Translations under genes and position numbers: made by a program | Assembly (NCBI RefSeq): GCF_009727055.1 | Contig: NC_052359.1 | Coordinates: forward strand, 8,982,584-9,046,583 | Length of the DNA stretch: 64,000 nt | Source: Benincasa hispida | Lineage: Eukaryota > Streptophyta > Magnoliopsida > Cucurbitales > Cucurbitaceae | Direction: 5' to 3' | Notes under the pieces: model-generated | Database searches by the model: none | What the model was told of the DNA's origin: nothing | The model's input: the letters and a program-made list of their open reading frames with translations, nothing else | In this document: piece by piece, positions 11,784 through 22,640 of the stretch | Layout: the number at the start of each line of letters is the position of its first letter | Numbering within the stretch: the first letter of the stretch is position 1

Positions 11784-14700
11784 CTCCAAAAAAAATGGAG
11801 CTTTGGTGGTGAATGATATGAATTATAACTTATCTAATGTATTTTATGCATGTTCACCAATATTGGTACATCCCAAAATGACCAAAATGGACGGATATTA
11901 ACATAACTTAAAATCCAACACATTTGGTATAAATTGGTGAAACATATGGTCTTATTTATATTTTCAAAATAGTACATAGGTACAATTACTTGTATTATAA
12001 AAAAATAGTAGATAAAAACCTAAACACAGACTAAAATAACCTGCACTTTAAAACACGAACTATTATAACCCAAATTATAATAACCTACACTCCAAACACA
12101 AACTATTATAACCTAGACTAAAATAGTATCCATCTCAAACACATACTATTACAACCCACAAACTTTAATAACCCACTTAGAGTCCACAAATGAGTAGAAG
12201 AAAAACGGAGAAGACGAAACCCCAAAGAAGGTGAAGCATGCAAGATCAAAATTGTCTAAGAAACCCTAATGTGGAGAAGTGGAATCGAGAGGAAGTTACA
12301 AAGAGAGAGGTTGCAGGAGAGAGAAGATCAAACAAATAAGAATGAGAACTGTAACAAAGAGGTTGAGTGGAAAACATAGAAAATTGTAGCAAAGAGGGCA
12401 TTACGATAGTATTTACTATACAAAACACTAGGTTAAAATGGTTGGGCCACCCCAACCCCAAACATGGGGTGGACTATAATAGTCCATTCCACCTACTTGC
12501 AATTGGACCCCCAAGTATGAACAACATAAAAATAGGCTACTAATGCCACCTTTTCTTTAAAGGTTTTATATTAGGTAAAGGCTATATTTAGAACTTATTA
12601 AGAACCGAAGAACTCAAATGGAACTTTTGAAAAATAATGACCAAATTAAAAATGTTAGTATATCTCCTACTTGTAGATGAATTTACCAGGAAGGTCAGGT
12701 TTCAAGTCCACTGTTAATTGAACTGGAATCAAAGAGTTATCTTCATCTATCGTAGCCAGCACTGCTCTCGAGTCACCAACATTTCCAAGTACAAGGTTCT
12801 GACCCTAAAATACGTTATTTTTCACGTTCAGTTTAGCTACATATAATGAGATAAAATGGTATATTATGGACAGTGCAGTATATATATTTCTTTTAACTTG
12901 GAAATAAGGAGAGATACTTATTTATACTCAATGCTATATATTGAGAATTAACTTTCCGGGTATATTATTTGAAGTTCTCTAAAAAATAATCTATGTTACT
13001 CTTAAATTATAAGTTCATTACATGTAATATAATTGGTCTAAAATAAGATTTTTCTTATAAAAAACAGTTTCAAATTCCAATCATACATGAAATGAACAGG
13101 AATAGCTTACACCAGACCTGAAGGAGCTAAACAAAACAAAACATCCTCTATTGGGTACAAATCAAAGGGACCTCTTAGGGAAGAAAAAAAAGGTGATGAG
13201 AACGATATACATACTCCCAATTAGTTAGCAAATCCCTTTCAGTAACCAAAACAAACCTACTGTTTCTTTCCTGCCGAGTATCACGATGTACCTCATTCCA
13301 CTAAGCTAGATAACTTTAACTTTGGCCTTGAGAAGAGGTGATTGGTAAAATTAAGCAAACAATAACAATGAAAGCAATTGAAGAAAACGCATTCCAGTTT
13401 AAAACATATAAGAGCTTAGGTGATATGGTGAGAAAGGACATCCAAGAAATAAATGATCCATATCAGAAAATTTTACTTCATTTAGAGTGGATTTGAATTC
13501 CAACGAACTGGGTTCGATTTGCACCTTGTCAAGAGTACTTAAACTCCAAACATCAGAAAATTTTACTTCACAAATGTGTGGATGGGACTCTAAAACAGAG
13601 ATTTAATGGTTAAAGACCTACAGCACCAATAGTTCAAAATTTAGAGTATTTTCTTTCAGTAGGGACAAACAATCCTCTAGAGAGATCCATTCATAAGTGT
13701 GATTGTCTGATTCCTTCTCTAGACAACTCAAAATCTCTGTAACAATCACGTCCCACCACAAATCTCTATCCTTCTAGCCCGAAGTTCCTAAAGCACAGTA
13801 CAAATTCTTTCTTATTTTGGAAAAAAAAAAGATAGTTGTTAGATGATATAATATTAAATTTGCCTTCACCCATCAACTTAAGCTTTTGGGTCAATTGATG
13901 ATTTAAAAAAAATCTTTTTTTCCATTTAGTCCCTAGGTTTCAACATGTTACATTTTTAACCTTGAGTTTTGAAATTAGTTTCCATTTGGACCATAGATTT
14001 ATTTATTTTACACTTTTACCCTTACTTTTGTACTAATGGTTGCTTTTTATCTTTGGTGTTAACTTTCAATTAATCAATTTTAAAAAATTATGATGTGGAT
14101 TTTTTTAATTAATTTTAGTAGTGATTAAAAAAATAATGAAAACTAATTTAATTATTATAATTAATTAATGTAAAATAACACAAAGAGCTAAAGGCAAGCC
14201 ATTAGAGAAAACTTGGAGGTATAAGTGTAAACTTTTGAAACTTGGGATCAAATTGAAACTGAACTCAAAATTTAAAGGTAAATATGTAATATTTTGAGAT
14301 GAGGGACCACAAAATGGAAATAAACTCAAAACTCAAGGGTAAAAGTGTAACAAGACCAAATGGAAACCATATTCAAAACTCTAGGACCAAAAAAGTTATT
14401 TTCCTTGTTTTTTCTAACAAGAAACCAAACCTTTGATTTTTTTGGAACTAAAGAAAAGAAACTACTGCTCAAAGATGGAAACTCCTGTAAGGGAGAGAGA
14501 GAATAATAATAATAATAAGAGAATTAAGAAAATATAAAAGCATCCCAATTTAACCCACTATAAGAGGTTGGAGAAGCTGTTCAGGGAGATCTTTTGGAAT
14601 GATAACAAGCATGAAGAGGGGCCGAATGTAATTAACTGGAAAGTGACCTCTCAACCTATTTCCAGAGAGGTTGGAGCAAGGGGTCTAGAAGCAAAAAAAA

Positions 14701-17700
14701 CATGGCGCTCCTTGCAAAATGGGGCTGGCAGTTTCATTAGGAAAAACCAATGCTCTTTGGAGGAATATCATAGGCTAGCAAGTACCAGATTGAGGCTAAA
14801 GACTGGATTCCAACTCCGAAAGGATACGATATATTCATAGCTAGCAACTACAAAATAGAAGTTAAGGATTGGATCCCAACCCCAGAAGGTTACAGTAGAT
14901 TCAAAGGCCATGAAGACACATCTCTAGCTGCTGTAAAAAAGTTGATAAATGGCTAACATACCTCTTCGGCTCTTCAATCAGCTTATCCATTCTCCAAGAT
15001 TTTACAGGGTAGCTAATTCAAGAGGATACACTATTGCATAACGTTTGTCAGACTGTTCAAAGGGTAGGGACCTTGTCCCTAAATTGATGGGTAGCAGAGA
15101 GTATATAAACCCCTTGTACACTAAGTCTATCTGGAAAGCCAATATCACAAAGTTGAAATCCACTTGAGGACCACGCCTGTTTATGCCCTAATTCCTAATT
15201 GGTGCATCTTGTGTAAGAAGAATGTGGATGATCAAAGACACATTCTTTTTCACATGCGTTTTTGCTAGGTCCTGCTGGAAATACCCCCTTTACTGTTTTC
15301 AGAATTAATTGATGTTTTCCGAAGAGCAGTTCGGAGGTTGTTTTTCAGCTTCTGAGTGGTGTCAGCTTAGCACTGTAAAAGTTGCCTTGACAAGTGTGGT
15401 AATGACTCTGGACACTGTGGTTCAAAAGAAACAAGAGGACCTTCCAATGGGAGGAGACTACATTAAAGGCTTCCTGGGATCTAGTTAAAGTTTCTGCCTA
15501 GTATTCCATCTCAAAAGACTTCAGATTATACTTTCTGCCATAACTATGCTAACTGGGAAGTTTTATTTATTTATTTATTTATTATTATTATTATTACTAT
15601 TGTAATTCCCAAGGTTTGGAAAGGCAACACCTCATCTCCATCCTTTGTAACCTCCTCCTAATGATAGTATTGTTTCTTTTTCAGTTTTTCTAATTAAAAA
15701 AATAATTGAGATATGTGTATGCAATAATGCATGGCTTATTGACGGCACCTTGATGCAAGTGATGCGAGGCGCCTCCACCTCACTTAGCTCCTAAATACAA
15801 ACCTACACATAGTTCTAAATCTTTGAAGAAAACGTAGAAAGCTAATAATCGCCATCATTTATGCAGTTGCTGCCATGCAACCAGTGTAACTGTCTCTCCC
15901 ACCCATTTCCAAAGTGCACTCATTTAACATTGTGTCCACCATTTCTAAAGCAACTTCCACCAATTTATATGTCATTACTACCTATTCTTAGAGCATACTC
16001 ATTTTGTCAATTTGGAAAACAATCAGGAGAAGAATAAATTAATGAGATTTGATCTTTTTAACTTTTAATAAAATGGCTCTGACAGAAACATTTATGTATA
16101 CAAATACACAAAATATATATATATCATTGCATGATGCAATATTACCTGCTTTATTAGAGTCACAGCCGTCGATCCACTGCAAAAACAATCAAGTTTAGGA
16201 TGCAGTTTCAACTCTTTATCCATTAATTTGAAGGACTTCAGTAAAGATACTTTGAGGGGTAGAAACATCTTGGGAAATTTTTCATTTTCTTCGGCCTCAA
16301 ATGACTTGTAAGAATCTTCATCTCCATCTAGAGCAACAGAATCTTCAGAATTTGAACTTCGGGAATGTCTCGTCTGAAAGAGGTTGCTTTGATCTTCATT
16401 TGATTTAGATGTCCATTGTGTACACAGGATTAGAGGGAGGGTATCACGAACTTTTTTCGCAACCATGTGTCCAAAAGGACCATGACCATCAAATACCCCA
16501 CAAAATACTGTATCTTTTTTCGAACTGAAGTTCTGTAAGAAGTATTTGAACCAAGTTAATCCAAAGGGCAGTGAAAAGTAAAAGACCCGCGCCACTAGTG
16601 ACTGTTAAAAGAAAACATTCAGGTACTGATGCACGTAATTCACTTATTCACAAATAAGGAATACATAATAGCTTGGACAAAAATTAACAACAAAATACAA
16701 GCCATGGCAGGGTTTCAAATGCACCAAGTAGGAAAATAATATGATAAATAGCATAGCTATAATAGCTGATCAATCAAAAAATGAAGTTCACCAAATGTTA
16801 GGAACCGATTTATGGGTTCCTCAATGCTTGTCTGCTCCAAACAGAGAAGGCAAAACCTTCCATACATGAAGAAAAGTTTTGGCCACTATAACCCATAGTA
16901 TCTAATAAGTAAAACTAACTTGGCAGCTAAGAAGTGTTTAGGAGTTCTTGAATTCTATTTTCTATTTTAAGAGTACGAATAATGAGAGGACACTTCGTTT
17001 GAGATATAAATCACCTTATGTTTATTATGTATGTATGTGATTTGTTGTCAAGCTACACTTGATCTTAGCCAAAAGGCCGAGAAAGGTATGATTTGTTGTC
17101 AAGCGAGAGTTTGAGAAACAAAGATCTTTGGTAACTTAAACAGGCTTATCACTTAGAATACCTAATCTACTAAAGCACGAAACAAGCAGTTACCCTATTG
17201 AAAAAATTCTAGCAATCAAAGTTTTTTAAAGTAGATTTTTAGGAATGTTTTGTAAAACAAGCTGCTAAACAGCTCCTGAAGTTTCCTGTCATGTCAACAA
17301 TGTAACTTAACACCTGATGAACTGATTTGTACAGCTTAGCTTTGATACAATTTTCAGAAGCTCCTGGGAGGAACATTCATGAGTAATATGGCAATCTCAC
17401 AACTTATGAAATGTCCTGCCAAGAACATGAACACTCACTCGCTATTCATGTCTAATATAAATAGTAAAACATGACCTGACATTGACGTAAGGCACAATTA
17501 TTGGAACCAACATACAACTTTTTTTGGACCTTTTGTGAACCTAAATTACCTCTAAGACTGCTTATTGGGTTGTAAATCTGAAACATAAAAGTTACTGCAG
17601 GTATGTTCATAAGGTAGAGAAGATAAAACTATTAACCTCCAAGGAGTATAGGATTTTCAGTAAGTATCCTAGGGACTAAAGAATATTCCGTCACCATACT

Positions 17701-18697
17701 ACTGAGTTTTGGATAAGTTCTACTTCTAAGTGAGGTACTTCTTCTACCAATCTTCCACTTTTAAGGTTTTGTTTCAATTTTTAAATTTTATTTTTAACTA
17801 TATAACCAAAACCCATGAACTTTTTCTTAAGTACTTTGCACCATCCCAAAAGCATCCTAAACTCATCTACTTTTACATCTTTAAACCACTAAAAGGAGTA
17901 GCAATCTATTGGTTCCTACCTGATCCAAAAAATGTGCTTGTAACTGCCATGAACCTTCAGTCCACAAATGCTCTACTAGACACAGAACAGTCAGTACATG
18001 AACAGTACACAAAATATGGACTGTTGAGATAGCAATTCTTTCTTCTTTAGGAATGACAATGTTCTTTTTCCATGTCAGAAGCTGAATATCAATCCTCAAA
18101 CAGAAAGACACTAAGAAGAAAGAACAAGAACCCTTCCCATAAGTTAAAAAGAGCATAAAAAACCATGTCAATTGACATACCAAAAAGAAAGAACAATTAC
18201 AAGAAAAATCCCTAAGATTATCCAGAAAATCAGTAGGATCTCCACATCGTCCCTCAAACAGCTACTTTCATATGATGTAGTGTAAGCTTAAAGGGGCATT
18301 ATCAATGAACTTAAAACGAAGAACAAAGAACAAAGTGATGTAACAATATGAACAACAATTATGTACTAACCTCCTGCACAATCATGGCGTCTTGATTAAC
18401 CCCTTTCTTCCCCTGCTGCGTATACAAACAAGCAATTCTCGATGACCCATTTGAACAAATCCTCCCCGGAACCTCAAATTCATGGACCTTCTCTGAACAA
18501 ACCCCAACCCCAAAAGTTTTAGTCGAATTCTTCTTCCACCAACGCGGCTTACTGGTTGTCGAGTACAAAAACGAAGAAGAAGAAGAAGAAAATGACTCTG
18601 TTGTAGAAGCCATCGGAGCCTCAGCCGGCGCTGCAGAGGCAGAATAAGCGCCGCCTCTACTCTGCCGCCGTTTAGGAGACGAATGACAAGAACCCAT
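7508..18697 (-). CDS. Group-E-type protein phosphatase 2C (PP2C33/PP2C18-like), five exons
   Basis: Mn/Mg-dependent Ser/Thr phosphatase, probably membrane-anchored and acting in signalling. Exons (minus): 18697-18371, 16532-16146, 12804-12687, 8531-8308, 8035-7508, all with GT-AG borders and consistent phases, giving 527 aa. The start at 18697 is chosen over an upstream in-frame ATG (18703) because it yields MGSC, an N-myristoylation/palmitoylation-type start known in this family. Ser-rich stretch at 33-50; YTQQGKKGVNQDAMIVQE closes exon 1. PP2C motifs: FCGVFDGHG (D124), VGDSRAV (D249), LAMARAFGDFCLKDFGLIS, ATDGVWDVLSN (D351), NDDCAVV (D397/D398). All expected metal-binding positions look present. 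A tail of about 120 aa after the catalytic domain is acidic and Ser-rich, ending GSWRKWL. The family is usually near 490 aa. Introns of 1.8, 3.3 and 4.2 kb are enlarged by transposons. Group E assignment is from memory of the family. Confidence 0.92.
9549..10276 (-). pseudogene. Myb/SANT-like Harbinger ORF2 remnant, left arm
   Basis: Starts MSSFDRALKHTWAKEEEAKL (a Myb/SANT-like helix signature), frameshifts, then WRLDNGTFRPSYLVQLRRMM and a C-terminal block FNKLAYVFGKG...SNHGVDM with a Gly/Lys-rich tail. The order matches Myb/SANT-like proteins encoded by PIF/Harbinger elements, which help the transposase enter the nucleus and bind DNA. Frameshifts and gaps (including an intron near 9850-9950) make it non-functional. 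Its mirror copy lies at 10590-11287. Confidence 0.75.
10590..11287 (+). pseudogene. Myb/SANT-like Harbinger ORF2 remnant, right arm
   Basis: Inverted copy of the left-arm ORF. Recognisable pieces are KEEEAKLVECLV, then GGWTSDNGKFRLDYFAQL with a stop just after its block. An intron runs about 10911-10980 (gtaaaat to atacag). The last exon is open: LLHKLFPHFDEWVYVFGKDQ, an acidic linker, then RGSKRKQSA with a basic end and stop at 11287. Stops and a frameshift in the first exon make it a pseudogene. It is better preserved at the C-terminus than its partner. Confidence 0.75.
12191..12545. repeat. Harbinger-like subterminal sequence beyond the foldback
   Basis: Contains gtggactataatagtccattcc, a small inverted motif, and words shared with the ends of the foldback, such as ccaaacatggggt. 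It could be the true right end of the foldback element or an adjacent MITE. No target duplication could be fixed. Confidence 0.4.
13905..14400. mobile_element. Foldback MITE in PP2C intron 2
   Basis: Imperfect inverted repeat of about 500 bp. The left half reads catttagtccctagg ... cttgagttttgaaatta ... gtttccatttggacc. The right half, reverse-complemented, reads tttggtcctagagttttga ... gtttccatttggtc ... cccttgagttttgag. No coding capacity. This matches the layout of long-TIR MITEs, often Mutator-derived. The class is inferred and the target duplication was not found. Confidence 0.65.
14568..15680 (+). pseudogene. LINE (L1-type) remnant: reverse-transcriptase C-terminus and zf-RVT
   Basis: Frames read EKLFREIFWNDNKHEEGP, NVINWKVTSQPIS and, after a frameshift, the 'GLEAKK' block typical of the region just after plant L1 reverse transcriptase. 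At about 15200-15267 another frame gives NWCILCKKNVDDQRHILFHM, the Cys/His zf-RVT motif. The relic ends with short TTA/TTAT repeats (15566-15602) and poly-A/T patches. It lies in PP2C intron 2 on the strand opposite the gene. Many stops; not functional. Confidence 0.7.
17038..17104 (-). pseudogene. Retroposed 5' fragment of U2 snRNA with direct repeats
   Basis: Positions 17053-17089, read on the minus strand, match the first 37 nt of plant U2 snRNA without a mismatch that I can see (atacctttctcgg ... gatcaagtgtag). The match stops inside the branch-site recognition sequence. The fragment is flanked by perfect direct repeats, tgatttgttgtcaagc at 17038-17053 and 17089-17104. One base at each junction could belong to either the insert or the repeat, giving a true target duplication of 14-16 bp. 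That is the hallmark of target-primed retroposition. It lies in PP2C intron 1, on the same strand as the gene. Too short to be a working U2 gene: no 3' stem-loops and no USE or TATA promoter. Confidence 0.9.
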
Positions 18698-20059
18698 CAA
18701 CAAAATCGGCTTAATCGATCAAAATCAACAGCAAAACGGCTTCCGCTACCCCTTGGGGGGTTTGGGCGCAATTTTCCTTTCGATTGAGTTTTGGGTTGGA
18801 ATTAAATTTATTGTGCTAGCCAGTGAGAGGAATGGAGGACAATATGGTAATTAAATCGAAGTTGATGAAACATCGTTATCGAGGTGTGTGGATCTTAAAT
18901 TTTATTGAAAAAACAATTAATTCTTTTTCTTTTCTTATTCAACGAAGGGAAGTGAAATTTTTGAACCCGTTGCTCGATTAGGCCGTTGCCGGTTTGTTCC
19001 GCCGTCGTATGCGGTGGTTGTAGTTGAAGTTAAGCTTTGTGGGCCGCCGGAATTTACCACCGTTTACAGTTGAAACCTCGGGAATGGGCAGTCAATGAGT
19101 TGTCTGAAGCGACAGGACAGGACACGACACGATGCGACACATGTACTGAGTGACAATGGTGCAATTTGTCGTGTAAGAGATGAGTTGATTCGATTCTTAT
19201 AAGAATTAGAATCTACAAAAAGTTGGGTTTTTTTTCCAAGATGGGTATGGGTCTGTGGATATGATTGTTACTTTTATTGTGAAAGATGATTACTTGACTT
19301 TAGAGCTGCATGAAGCTTACCTTTGCTTGATGATTTTGACTTTGAAAGTTGAAGTCAATATAGTCAAAACCATGTGTTTTTGGTATTAATTAATATTATT
19401 ATTTTCTTTCGTTAGTTTATCAAAGGTGAGGTAAGAAAGTCAATCTTCAACTTCTAAGAAATTGTTGTTACTTTTTCATATTTATTAGTTTTTAAATGTA
19501 TTTAATCATGAAGGTGTTTAAAAACTTGTGTAATAAATTCATTACATAAGGTTTTGTTCTTAACGAGGAGTAATGCTCATAGGACATGATTTACATGCAG
19601 CAATGCTCACTTTCTTAAATACTTACATTCTGCTTCCTAATGTGAATGTGATATTTGTTGCTTTGGTTCTGAAAAATATGAATGTTTTAGGCCTTGGTAA
19701 CTTTTGCCAATATCATATTGTAATGTGATGTACATGTGCACAATTGAAAACTTCTTCCTAATAGGCTAAGAGTGTGGCTCTCGTGCTTTATCAACCATAA
19801 TCAGTCGCTTTAGTACATAAGGAAGAAGTATTATATTGTAGATATTTTGATATCAAGTGGACAAGTGGGCATTCATTAGTTAGTTAATTGGACAAATTTA
19901 CTTGCATTTGTTATGTGAACAAGTTGTTAAATTAGTTGAGAGGAGCTCCATGTCTTATTCATCGATTAAGTTTTACAAAATTATGATGTTGTATTAGAAA
20001 TTGATGAATTAGGTTATCATCCAAATAAAGGGAAAGTACGATAAATACTGAAGGTTGAC
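18698..20059. other. PP2C upstream region and spacer
   Basis: This holds the 5' UTR and promoter side of the minus-strand PP2C gene. A short degenerate tandem of gacac/ggaca words is visible near 19110-19140. No other gene or clear transposon is supported. A TATA box could not be assigned with confidence. Confidence 0.5.
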
Positions 20060-20650
20060 AATGGATGCTGAATGTTGACTTTGCAAAAAAAACCTATGAT
20101 TATCTCATTTAGGACTTCGTCTTTGGTATTCTCCCTGTAATTGGTACATCTTGTCTGTTTGTTGATAGAGTTTAGGTTTCCATTACCTCAGTGTTCTCGA
20201 TCCCTATGAATGGCTCTTTGGAGGGTTGTTTTCCAACCAAAACTTGACATAATTAGGGGATCCCCTATGTCTCTTTGTTTATTATGGTGATGAAGGTGTT
20301 CTATCACATGTTGAACTCCCCTCCTCAGAGTTTTAGCTTTTTCATGATCAGTGTGACTAGCTTAGACTTACATATTTATGTTTTGTTGACAACTTGATGA
20401 TCTTTAAGACAAGGGATAAGACATCCTTAGCTTTCATTCAGGAAGTATACATGGTATCATTTTTAGGCTTTATTTGACCTTTTTGTTAACTTAGCAAAGA
20501 GTTTTTTAATGTTTTGTGTTGATCCTTTCATTACATTAGGTTGAGGATTAGCTTCCTTCATGGGGTGTCCACTGGCCTCTCCTTGTGGGTACCATAGGCT
20601 TCTTCTATTGTCTAAAAGGTTGTCACACGTGGACAACCAGCTTCTCTTGG
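20060..20650 (+). pseudogene. LINE (L1-type) reverse-transcriptase remnant
   Basis: Frame pieces follow the L1 reverse-transcriptase order. FSIPMNGSLEGCFP (about 20190-20235) is followed by a GDPL turn (20260), then FIMVMKVFYHMLNSPPQSF (about 20278-20335). A degenerate catalytic box near 20382 reads as FVDN in place of FADD. Thumb-like pieces run to about 20640. Frameshifts separate the pieces. It is distinct from the LINE remnant in PP2C intron 2, which covers the more C-terminal zf-RVT part. Confidence 0.65.
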
Positions 20651-20657
20651 ACTATAT

Positions 20658-20966
20658 TGTTAGGATTTGTATCTTAAATCCTCATTGTTTTATAATGACA
20701 TTTTCTCATTTATGAATAAAATAATTTATTATTCTATATTATGTGCCACATTTGTGTAAAATTCAAGATTATTAATATAATATTGAACCGTATGTAGTTT
20801 GAACAGTATGAATAAAGGTGATTGTCTTATTCTGGTAACATTATTATAAGGCCCACGTTGTGACAAACAAATGATTTGATTCAAATCATTTATGTAGAGA
20901 CACTTGGGCGAGGGTATCATATACAATGACACAATCACACAATCACACATTGAGATGGGAAGAAAT
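20658..20966 (+). repeat. Truncated LTR fragment (TGTTAGGATTTG... start)
   Basis: Begins with a TGTTAGG LTR-like start and runs through words shared with the nearby Copia LTRs (gattgtcttattctggtaac, then a gagacac block). It is cut at 20966 by the start of element A, so it is older than A. Confidence 0.5.
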
Positions 20967-21428
20967 TGTTAGGGTGTTTGCTCTAATGCCTCGTGGTTTT
21001 ATGTTAGTTGAATCAATGGTTGATTGATTTTATATTACTTCTGCAATAATCCATTAACCTAAGATTCAAGGTTATCTGATATAACTTAAACATGTATGTG
21101 GAGACATACAGGTAGATCATGTTTAAGTGATAACCAAAATTGTCTATAGTATATGGATAAGGTTGGGTGTCTTATCTTGGTAACACTACTGATAGGGCCC
21201 ACTTTGTAGTTGTTACAATTGTTGTAAAGTACTATAAATGATCTGATCCTGATCATTCTTGTGGAGACATGTGAGTGGAGGTATCTTATACAAAAGAGTT
21301 TATATAGAGATTGAACCACGAAATGTTAAGTCTATCTTTATAACGTTGTTGTTAGAAGAGACTTACATTTCTCCAAGACGACCATAGGTGACTTGACATT
21401 AATCCTGAGTGAGTTATGAACTCCTACT

Positions 21429-21599
21429 TATGAAGGTGATCCTTTGATTTGTATGAGCGAGAGTGGCTAAATTCACCAACTCAATATGTATACCATTTTG
21501 AGGATTCGTTTGANTATGAAGGTGATCCTTTGATTTGTATGAGCGAGAGTGGCTAAATTCACCAACTCAATATGTATACCATTTTGAGGATTCGTTTGA
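21429..21599 (+). repeat. Exact 85-bp duplication separated by a single N
   Basis: Positions 21429-21513 and 21515-21599 appear identical base for base, with the window's only N at 21514. The 3' LTR of the same element carries this block once, near 36105. It is most simply a gap-closing or scaffolding artefact. Confidence 0.9.
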
Positions 21600-22189
21600 T
21601 TGGGAAGTTGGGACAACATAAGAAGGAATTCACTCCTTTCCTATAGTTAGGATAAGAAGATAAATTGCTCCCTTAAGAACTGATCCCAAGGCTTGAACAA
21701 TGAGGCGCCTCATACTCTCTTGGTCCGAGAGGAGTTTGGTAATAGTTAGACTATGACTAATTGTTCATTAGAATGATTAATGGTACTTAAGGAGTTAGAT
21801 ATAACTATAGGGGCAAGACGGTAATTTGACCCAACTGTACTTATGTGCGATTTGTGAATGGTCAACGTACTATTAATTGGTTATATCCAATGGACACAAA
21901 AACATATCTGTAGTGTGAAGAGTTCAACTGTCGGTCTTTAGTGGAGTGACCAACCGTTAATGAATTTTAATTAATTTGATTAAAAGAGTTAATCAATTAA
22001 TCTCGTATCATTGGAGCTTCAATCTATAGGTCCATAAGGTCCCCTCGTTAGCTCAATGAGGACTGATAGAAATCAAATTAATTTTTATGTGATTTGAACT
22101 GTTCAAATTAATTAAAGAGAATTGACTGTACAAGATACAGTTAAATAGTGTATATTGATACATTATATAATATAATGTATGTTGATATA

Positions 22190-22640
22190 TTTTTATGAGA
22201 GAAATAAATATTTAAATATGATTCAAATATTAATTATATGAATATGATTCATATAAAAACTACATGTTAAAAGTTAATGTGAATATGATTCATATTAAAT
22301 TTAAATATAATTTTATGAGAGAAATAAATATTTGAATATGATTCAAATATTAATTATATAAATATGATTCATATAAAAACTATATGTTATAATTGAATGT
22401 GAATATGATTCATATTAAATTTATATAGTTATATAAGAGAAACAAATGTTTGAATATGATTCAAATATTAATTGTATGAATATGATTCATATAGGAACTA
22501 TATGTCAAAATTAATATGAATATGATTCATATTAAATTTATATATTTTATTGAGAAGTGTTATAGTTTGAATATGATTCAATTATTATTTATATGAATGT
22601 GATTCATATAAATACTATATGTTAAAATTAAAATAAATTT
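22190..22640 (+). repeat. LTR-internal array of gaatatgattca motifs (5' LTR)
   Basis: About ten to eleven copies of gaatatgattca or close variants, alternating between a 'caaatattaattatat' context and a 'catataaaaactatatgtt' context in units of roughly 100 bp. The core gaat-atg-attc is a short inverted repeat. The same array is in the 3' LTR at 38680-39060. Confidence 0.85.

Larger units (their letters stand above)
8765..12190. mobile_element. Large foldback element in PP2C intron 3 (head-to-head Harbinger-type arms)
   Basis: Two arms of about 1.65 and 1.75 kb are inverted copies around a centre near 10410-10442. At the centre, caaagttcaaaatcaagtca on the left pairs with tgacttgatttcgaactttg on the right. 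Each arm carries the remains of the same Myb/SANT-like ORF, pointing outward from the centre. The outer ends share words such as ggttattatag and gtgtttgg in opposite orientation. The Myb/SANT-like ORF is the partner protein typical of PIF/Harbinger elements; the transposase ORF is missing. The right limit could instead be near 12545, where a similar terminal-like sequence recurs. It lies wholly within intron 3 and leaves both splice sites intact. Confidence 0.75.

Noticed and set aside
17053..17089. A functional U2 snRNA gene
   Set aside because: Only the first 37 nt are present, with no snRNA promoter elements and with flanking direct repeats that show retroposition.
22190..22640. CRISPR-like array
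   Set aside because: Repeats are short, unequal and AT-rich, with no unique spacers of constant length, and lie in a plant LTR.
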